The notes under the pieces were generated by a model, which worked only from the letters and a program-made list of their open reading frames with translations, did not search any database and was not told the DNA's origin. Shown piece after piece: positions 5,258 to 9,556 of a stretch of DNA of 9,556 nucleotides. The stretch covers positions 1-9,556 of the forward strand of contig JAOUFX010000059.1 in the NCBI GenBank assembly GCA_029857975.1, given 5' to 3'. This DNA is from Deltaproteobacteria bacterium (GTDB taxonomy: Bacteria; Desulfobacterota; SM23-61). Positions within the stretch are counted from its first letter, which is position 1; the number at the start of each line of letters is the position of its first letter. The translations under genes and the position numbers were made by a program.

Positions 5258-5482
5258 TTAAAATTCTTCTGCTTCCCGAATTGATTCTTCTCTTATCCTT
5301 GGTAGAATTGTATGAAATTGAGGGGAGTAAGTCAAGGTAATGGTTACCTCATCCACCCCGATCATCTTGACCAAATCCTTCTGAAATAGTTCTGAAATAG
5401 TCCTTGTTCCAACCTCCATTTTTTGATACGCTCTCCAAGAGTTACGGCGGGGTTTCGGTAGGTTCAAGGTTGGCTCGACCAC
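5258..5482 (-). pseudogene. Relic of an Xre-type helix-turn-helix regulator
   Basis: Joining two frames recovers TLGERIKKWRLEQGLFQKD followed by LVKMIGVDEVTIT, which matches the helix-turn-helix of a common Xre-family protein (consensus like TLGERIKKRRLELGL-FQKDVAKLIGVDEATIYNWE). The two halves are put out of frame by a perfect 11-bp tandem duplication (5379-5400). After VTIT the similarity stops, and the frame ends in PRIREESIREAEEF 15 bases before the GrdB-like gene. The 74-codon ORF spanning the region has no good ribosome binding site. It is probably dead, although the 5' part of the selenoprotein operon transcript may cross it. Confidence 0.5.
5379..5400. repeat. Perfect 11-bp tandem duplication
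   Basis: TTCTGAAATAG occurs twice back to back (5379-5389 and 5390-5400). Removing one copy restores a continuous helix-turn-helix reading frame on the minus strand, so the duplication looks like the inactivating event, or a reversible phase switch. Confidence 0.8.
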
Positions 5483-5524
5483 TGGCCATTAAATTATGTT
5501 TAGGCAGCGAACGGAGATAGGCGA

Positions 5525-5890
5525 GTGGCAATCATCGTTTCCATCCTTGGCGTTCTCATTACTCTGATTGGAGTAATGGGTATCGCCAAGCCCCAACGTC
5601 TGATTTATCTTGTCGAGCATTGGCACGGTCCCACTCGATTCTGGGTTGCCATTGTTGTCCGCGTCCTGCTCGGCGTCGCTCTGCTTGCCGTCGCGCCAGC
5701 CTGCCGGCTTCCCATGTTGGTTCGTATTATTGGCGTGATCTCGATTGTGGCGGCTATGGGCATTCTAATTTTCGGACGCGCGCGTTTAGACTCTTTCATT
5801 AGGTGGTGGCTCATGCGTCCTGCGCTGATGCGGCTTTCGGCGACCGTGGCGGTCGCTTTTGGAGTCTTATTGGTCTACGCAGGAGCGTGA
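5525..5890 (+). CDS. Small integral membrane protein, four predicted helices
   Basis: The 121-residue product starts at GTG 5525 with GGAG at 5512-5515. Four hydrophobic segments are visible at about residues 2-20, 39-58, 63-83 and 99-119, with arginines in the loops (RLIYLVEHW, RARLDSFIRWW, RPALMR). It resembles an uncharacterised family of about 120-residue inner-membrane proteins with tryptophans after the first and third helices. No catalytic or transport motif is seen. It is divergent from the relic regulator and the selenoprotein operon, and a transposase remnant follows directly after its stop. Function unknown. Confidence 0.7.
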   Translation: MAIIVSILGVLITLIGVMGIAKPQRLIYLVEHWHGPTRFWVAIVVRVLLGVALLAVAPACRLPMLVRIIGVISIVAAMGILIFGRARLDSFIRWWLMRPALMRLSATVAVAFGVLLVYAGA

Positions 5891-5923
5891 GAGAGCGCGC
5901 TGCTTAAGGGCGCTGCAGATGAC

Positions 5924-6283
5924 GGAGTGGGTCCGAAGACGGGGGTGCCTTATCTGGCGGAAATGGGTTCGGTCGAGAATTTTTCTTCTCTCAAAAAGCT
6001 GATCGCTTTTGCGGGAATGGACCCCTCGGTTTGCCAATCGGGCAAGTATATCGGTAAGAGTAAACTATCCAAAAGAGGGAATCGCCATCTTCGAAGAGCC
6101 ATCTACCTGATGACCGCTGCCGTCGTGAGTCAAAACGCGTTCTTCAAAGCCTATTTTCTCAGAAGGAAGAGAGAGGGGTTGATTCCTCAAAAGGCTTTAC
6201 TGGCGACGGCCCATAAGTTGATTCGAGTGATTTTTGCTATGCTCTCTCAGCGGACATATTTTCAGGAAAAAATGGCTCAATAA
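5924..6283 (+). mobile_element. C-terminal remnant of an IS110-family transposase
   Basis: Similarity begins abruptly at GVGPKTG (5924-5944) and continues through YLAEMGSVENFSSLKKLIAF, AGMDPSVCQSGKYIGKSKL, SKRGNRHLRRAIYLMTAAV and KALLATAHKLIRVIFAML to TAA. This is the C-terminal catalytic part of IS110/IS1111 transposases (Transposase_20), about 120 of the usual 340-420 residues. The N-terminal RuvC-like DEDD domain is missing, so the element is dead. IS110 elements lack strong terminal inverted repeats and I cannot place the ends. The 5' breakpoint lies within about 35 bases of the membrane-protein stop. Confidence 0.85.
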
Positions 6284-6346
6284 AGATAGTTGACTGAAAT
6301 CTTGATTTCTACATTTTATTAATCTATGCATGATATCAAACGGTAA

Positions 6347-6520
6347 TTTTTTATTCCATTGGGAGCGGCCATCGTAGGTTTCTCGACACCCGGCGAGGTT
6401 CAAACCCTTGCCAAAGTCAGGCCAGATTTCACTCGTCTCTCCGGAAAAGAGCAAAAGGAATTGACTGACTGTTTCCGCCCTTATGCCCCCCGCTTGGCTT
6501 ATTATCGCGGAGTTCTTTGA
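6347..6520 (+). pseudogene. Short protein remnant, possibly an aldo/keto reductase C-terminus
   Basis: An open frame without start runs after TAA 6344-6346 to TGA 6518-6520 and reads AAIVGFSTPGEVQTLAKVRP, then DFTRLSGKEQKELTDCF, then RPYAPRLAYYRGVL. The IVGFSTPGEV segment and the following L-S-x-x-E-x-x-E-L helix look like the C-terminal end of an aldo/keto reductase. The call is a resemblance by eye. No ribosome binding site or start is present, and the fragment lies next to the transposase remnant, so it is probably debris. The rest of 6284-6696 shows no gene. Confidence 0.35.
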
Positions 6521-6696
6521 AGCGGGGATGGAATAATCCCCTCCGTCTCCCATTTTTATCTCTTTTTGACCGCAAATAAGCACTAAATATAAGCCCAAAG
6601 AATGTCGATACGTTAAATAGTATCCATTTCAGGCTCATTTAATTTTCCGAATATTTGCAAGCAGTTTCCTCTTATGAAACCAGGAGGCAGTAGGCT

Positions 6697-7371
6697 TTGA
6701 ATTCCCAGCAACACGAAGAAGTACGGAAGCGGAGAGCTAAAGCCAGCACCACCCGGATAAATCTATACCAAAAGATGGTTCTTGTGGCGGGGGTGCTGAC
6801 GTTATTTTTTTTGGCCATCAGGATAAGTCCCCAGTTGGCCCCCTTCCTGGTAGCTGGAGTTGTCGGGGGAATGATGGTGCTGTTCCTGATCTTCAAAACC
6901 TGGTGGCCGAGGAGAGAAGCGGAAGCCAAAGCTGTACCGCAAGAGGCCCTTCCTGCCGAAGAAGAGTCCGTGGAGCCACAGCCGATTCCTTCCATGGCAG
7001 AAGGAAAAATAATCGATGACTCTCCTGATTCAATATCCGAACAGATAAACTCAGAAGGTTTCCAGGAGAGCATCCTCCCGGAGCCGGAAGAAGCGGTCAC
7101 GCCCCATCAACCCCCTCCTGTGGAAAAAGAGGAATGGAGCCCCGTTCAGGAGTTCTCCAGAGATGGGGTTTTGGCCCAAATCCAGGAAAGGTTGGCGATG
7201 GTGGAAGAAAAAGTCTCCCGTCTGGAGGATCGGGTGATGGACTTGGAAGAAAAGGCCGCCAGTTACCAGGAAGGGCAATTGAAGTCCGAATCCAAAATAG
7301 ACCTCCAGACAATCCTCTATCACCTGGATGAAAAGGAGGGGAAAGTCGTCCAGCCATCTATAAAACGTTAA
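6697..7371 (+). CDS. Membrane-anchored coiled-coil protein of unknown function
   Basis: The 224-residue product starts at TTG 6697 with AGGAGG at 6682-6687. Order of parts: a basic N-terminus (EVRKRRAKASTTR), two membrane segments at about residues 26-42 and 47-66 with a short connecting loop, a KTWWPRRE boundary, a long acidic, proline-rich linker (about 70-150), and a coiled coil (about 155-192, AQIQERLAMVEEKVSRLEDR with regular heptads) ending in a basic tail. Both termini are probably cytoplasmic. The plan suggests a scaffold or envelope-organising protein, but no family is recognised. The start codon is weak and could lower expression. The PilZ gene lies about 115 bases downstream. Confidence 0.7.
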   Translation: MNSQQHEEVRKRRAKASTTRINLYQKMVLVAGVLTLFFLAIRISPQLAPFLVAGVVGGMMVLFLIFKTWWPRREAEAKAVPQEALPAEEESVEPQPIPSMAEGKIIDDSPDSISEQINSEGFQESILPEPEEAVTPHQPPPVEKEEWSPVQEFSRDGVLAQIQERLAMVEEKVSRLEDRVMDLEEKAASYQEGQLKSESKIDLQTILYHLDEKEGKVVQPSIKR

Positions 7372-7489
7372 CCATCTCGAAGCAATATCCTCCCAACCTT
7401 TCTCGGCGGGGATTATAATACCTTCACTTACCCCGACTTCGGCGCTCGGATGGTCTTGTTGTTATCTATAGGAGAGGGTGGATCTTGGC

Positions 7490-8032
7490 ATGATATTGTC
7501 AATCTATGGTGAATTTATTGAAGGATCAACCCGGGGCGAGTTTTTCTTTATGGTTCCCGTGAATCGCGCTTCCATCTTCGAGATGATCTGGAAAAAAAGT
7601 TATCCAAAGATTAATCGTTTAATATCGGGGTGGCGCAAATATTTTGCACTTGAACGCCGCAAACAACTGCGTTATCCAATCGCCATCAATGTGGAATTCT
7701 ATGTTTGCGATGGGGTAACAAATAAACCCCTCACAACAAAGGGGACAGGGCGCCTTGTTAACATCTCCCGTAAAGGCGCCCGTCTGCAAACTAATACCGT
7801 CCGTATTGGATTCTACCATCTCGTCATAAGTAGTGGCTTGCAAGAGAAAATTGTTCTTATGTTTGAATTCCTGCCATCCGCGGAAGGGGTTCTTTGGACA
7901 ATCAAAAGCCGAATACTTTGGTATAACAGGATTAGCGGTGAAGGTGGATTCAAATTTGAATTCGGGGTGGAATTTTGTGACATTTCTCCAACCCAACAGA
8001 AATGTCTCGAATCTGCGATCAGATCTATCTAA
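7490..8032 (+). CDS. PilZ-domain (c-di-GMP-binding) protein
   Basis: The product (180 residues from ATG 7490, or 184 from GTG 7478) has the two PilZ signatures: RxxxR in RRKQLRYP (R57 and R61) and NxSxxG in LVNISRKGARL (N91, S93, G96), followed by beta-strand segments up to FKFEFGVEFCDIS. The N-terminal 50 residues are not a recognised domain. PilZ proteins change partner binding on c-di-GMP binding and control motility, exopolysaccharide or transcription; the partner here is unknown. GGAGAGGGTGG (7471-7481) precedes ATG 7490; for GTG 7478 it would be too close. A TATAAT at 7414-7419 could be a -10 box, without a clear -35. Confidence 0.85.
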   Translation: MILSIYGEFIEGSTRGEFFFMVPVNRASIFEMIWKKSYPKINRLISGWRKYFALERRKQLRYPIAINVEFYVCDGVTNKPLTTKGTGRLVNISRKGARLQTNTVRIGFYHLVISSGLQEKIVLMFEFLPSAEGVLWTIKSRILWYNRISGEGGFKFEFGVEFCDISPTQQKCLESAIRSI

Positions 8033-8089
8033 TTGCTCTAATTGAAGTTTTTTTACCTTAAGAAGAAAAGGATTACCAAAGAAAGGACC

Positions 8090-8185
8090 ATTAAGATAAC
8101 CTATCTTGCGCTATTTCTCAGTTTTTTTTCCTTATCTGCCTCAGTCATTTCAACACCCAATGAGCCGAAGAAAACCCATCTGTGA
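8090..8185 (+). other. Possible small secreted peptide with ATT in place of ATG, or its relic
   Basis: From ATT 8090 the frame reads KITYLALFLSFFSLSASVIS, then TPNEPKKTHL and TGA. This has the look of a signal peptide with a basic start, a hydrophobic core and a serine/alanine c-region. AAAGGA (8082-8087) stands 2 nt before it. The upstream frame is open to TTG 8042 with more basic residues. ATG to ATT mutation of an old secreted-protein gene is the simplest account. Confidence 0.25.
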
Positions 8186-8198
8186 CCTACATTGGGTT

Positions 8199-8903
8199 CT
8201 AGTCATACTTTGATTCCTTTGTTCCTTTATAGATTCTGGCTAATTTTTCGTAATTTCCTTTAACCTTCTGAACGTACCGGATACCGTCTTTTCCTGTATT
8301 TCCATAGTATAGCTTCAAATAAGAGTTAGGTTGAGAGTTACGGTACATATAAAGTATCTGCATAGCCTTCTTTATATTCTCTTCAGTGTTGAAGTAATCA
8401 TCCATCGACCAGGTGGGAGCATGAATCTGCATCAGACCCCTGGCATCTTTTGGACTCACTGCCTTGGGATTAAATTGAGATTCTGTTAGCGCCACCGCTG
8501 CCACTTCCAAAGGGTCAAAACCAAATTCTCGGCTCCACTTAGTGATCAAAAAAGCAAACACAAACTTTTCATTGACATCTATGACCTCGGTAGCAGTCCC
8601 TATGGATGCTGCCAGCTGGTCAATCTCTTTGTAGGCTCTTACATAGGTTTCAATATCTCTGTTCATAAAACGTACCAAGTTGCTAACAAGGCGCTCATGG
8701 GCAGTTCCATCTGCGGCCACAGTATAGCCGCAAAGGTTTACCAAAACTGCCAGTACTACACAGAGCCTTTTCATACAACGAGGAACAAATTGGTTGAAGT
8801 TGCCTATCCAGACATTTATCCATTCCTGGAAATTTCCGGTGCGGAAAAGATACTTTCTGTATAGAACCTTTGGTTCCATACGCATCAATCGATCAAAGTC
8901 CAT
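8199..8903 (-). CDS. Lytic transglycosylase, SLT-domain (membrane-anchored)
   Basis: The 234-residue product starts at ATG 8903, with a strong GAGGAGG 5 nt before it. The SLT lysozyme-like domain runs from about residue 115 to 220: ALTESQFNPKAVSPKDARG with catalytic E141, GLMQIHAPTW (156-165), NIKKAMQILYMYRN and LKLYYGNTG (197-205). Such enzymes cut the MurNAc-GlcNAc bond of peptidoglycan with formation of 1,6-anhydro-MurNAc. A hydrophobic segment at 47-62 (LCVVLAVLVNLCGYTV) follows a 43-residue charged N-terminus, so it is either a signal anchor or the true signal peptide if translation begins at M44 (8774); no ribosome binding site supports M44. It stands alone and convergent to the PilZ gene. 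Confidence 0.87.
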   Translation of the reverse strand: MDFDRLMRMEPKVLYRKYLFRTGNFQEWINVWIGNFNQFVPRCMKRLCVVLAVLVNLCGYTVAADGTAHERLVSNLVRFMNRDIETYVRAYKEIDQLAASIGTATEVIDVNEKFVFAFLITKWSREFGFDPLEVAAVALTESQFNPKAVSPKDARGLMQIHAPTWSMDDYFNTEENIKKAMQILYMYRNSQPNSYLKLYYGNTGKDGIRYVQKVKGNYEKLARIYKGTKESKYD

Positions 8904-8968
8904 AGCTACCTCCTCTAAATAGAATTACTTTATATGTAGATCTATTTTATCGTTTAGCGATGGTAGCT
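8904..8968 (-). promoter_or_regulatory. Leader hairpin covering the transglycosylase ribosome binding site
   Basis: In the minus-strand leader AGCTACC (8968-8962) can pair with GGTAGCT (8910-8904), which includes the end of the GAGGAGGT ribosome binding site and abuts the ATG. A second stem, AAATAG (8947-8942) with CTATTT (8921-8916), nests inside it. Together they could mask translation initiation. Confidence 0.3.
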
Positions 8969-9031
8969 TCCCCAACCTTTATCCCTATAACTGGGCAAGA
9001 AATAAGCCGATTTCTTATCAAATGAATTTCA

Positions 9032-9361
9032 TTGGATTTTTTACAAATCTTCGTGTTAACCCCCCATAAAAGGTGGAAAAATATTTCCTTTTTTCCCAAA
9101 TTATATTCCATCGTGGGAATTATTTTTTTTAAAATCTTCTCCACTTTGGTACCCAAGGGTTATAAGATCAGGTCTCGCCTCTCGCAAACATCGCAGCATA
9201 CCGTAAATAGATTAGGGGTGAATTTAAGCCTTGAAGATCCTTCAGTTTTTATCTACCATCCAATCAGCGTTATTCCACCCATCCTTAATGAGCCTAACAA
9301 GCTAACCTCTAAACTTCTGGAGGAGGCAATGAGAAGGTATTTCCAGAAGATGCCCCATTGA
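9032..9361 (+). CDS. Doubtful 109-codon ORF of unknown function
   Basis: The frame from TTG 9032 has no ribosome binding site. Its N-terminal half is hydrophobic and of odd composition (SIVGIIFFKIFSTLV), while the last 60 residues look more protein-like (LSLEDPSVFIYHPISVIPPI, KLTSKLLEEAMRRYFQKMPH). A strong plus-strand terminator begins at the stop codon, which supports a real or formerly real gene end here. The start and the 5' part may be decayed. Confidence 0.3.
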   Translation: MDFLQIFVLTPHKRWKNISFFPKLYSIVGIIFFKIFSTLVPKGYKIRSRLSQTSQHTVNRLGVNLSLEDPSVFIYHPISVIPPILNEPNKLTSKLLEEAMRRYFQKMPH

Positions 9362-9410
9362 AGGCTCCAGGAGGATGCTTTTGTCTCTTTGGAGCCTTTA
9401 TTAATTTTTG
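9361..9410 (+). terminator. Rho-independent terminator
   Basis: AAGGCTCCA (9361-9369) pairs perfectly with TGGAGCCTT (9390-9398), a 9-bp stem, followed by TATTAATTTTT. The T-rich side is on the plus strand, so it ends plus-strand transcription, directly after the stop of the ORF ending at 9361. Confidence 0.6.
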
Positions 9411-9468
9411 ATTAAAAAGACAGTATTTTTAGACTAAAGAAATCGCGTCCCTTCCAAGGGGTTTAGGA

Positions 9469-9556
9469 TCAGGGGGGATTAATCTTGGTCAGGAGCCTTT
9501 GAAGGATAGGATTGGAGAAATTTGCTCTACCCTCAAGGTCTCTCGGTCTTCCTAAT
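9469..9556 (-). CDS. Possible C-terminal end of a gene entering from the right edge
   Basis: On the minus strand a frame is open from the window edge to TGA 9471-9469 and reads LGRPRDLEGRANFSN, then PILQRLLTKINPP. The 28 codons are too few to identify a family, and chance cannot be excluded. Confidence 0.2.
   Translation of the reverse strand, partial: LGRPRDLEGRANFSNPILQRLLTKINPP

Noticed and set aside
6197..6638. Minus-strand ORFs over the transposase end and downstream fragment
   Set aside because: They are antisense to recognisable transposase sequence and have no start signals or family features.
8155..8197. Inverted repeat ACCCAATG...CATTGGGT just after the transglycosylase stop as a terminator
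   Set aside because: The spacer is 27 bases and no T-run follows on the minus strand; it may still be a weak hairpin.
1..9556. CRISPR arrays, tRNA or rRNA genes
   Set aside because: No regularly spaced repeats, cloverleaf or rRNA signatures were found on either strand.

Overview
The window most resembles an anaerobic deltaproteobacterium (Desulfobacterota, a sulfate-reducer or syntroph type lineage). The grounds are a corrinoid-type radical SAM enzyme next to a stand-alone methionine-synthase activation-domain protein, a sigma-54 promoter, a PilZ protein, and above all two adjacent genes that read through in-frame UGA codons followed by bacterial SECIS-like hairpins. This lineage assignment is inference; the window holds no rRNA or tRNA gene.

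Layout. Positions 1-1503 (+) carry the 3' end of a B12-type radical SAM gene and a B12-dependent methionine synthase activation-domain protein, 10 nt apart. Positions 1748-2173 (+) encode a VOC/glyoxalase-fold metalloprotein, followed by about 590 bp of gene-free DNA with hairpins, a likely terminator and a sigma-54 promoter. Positions 2772-3393 (+) hold two small genes, an unknown 80-residue protein and a secreted DUF4124-type protein. Positions 5242-3390 (-) hold the selenoprotein pair. Positions 5258-6520 are mostly decayed: a relic Xre-type regulator with an 11-bp tandem duplication, an intact four-helix membrane protein, the C-terminal end of an IS110-type transposase, and a short gene remnant. 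Positions 6697-8032 (+) encode a membrane-anchored coiled-coil protein and a PilZ protein. Positions 8903-8199 (-) encode a lytic transglycosylase. The right end has a doubtful ORF followed by a strong terminator.

Main discovery. On the minus strand, a GrdB/PrdB-like protein with one UGA (motif U-P-V-C) lies upstream of a MerB (organomercurial lyase) homologue with two in-frame UGA codons. Those two UGAs fall exactly where MerB has its two catalytic cysteines (Cys96 and Cys159 of plasmid R831b MerB). Each of the three UGAs is followed 10-12 nt later by a 7-bp hairpin whose loop contains GU, closely matching the geometry of the E. coli fdhF SECIS. The simplest reading is a two-gene selenoprotein operon whose second product is a MerB-fold enzyme with both active-site thiols replaced by selenols. 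Automatic annotation would break it into about four unrelated ORFs. I do not recall a published double-selenocysteine MerB. Its substrate is unknown; an organometal or other carbon-heteroatom bond is only a hypothesis.
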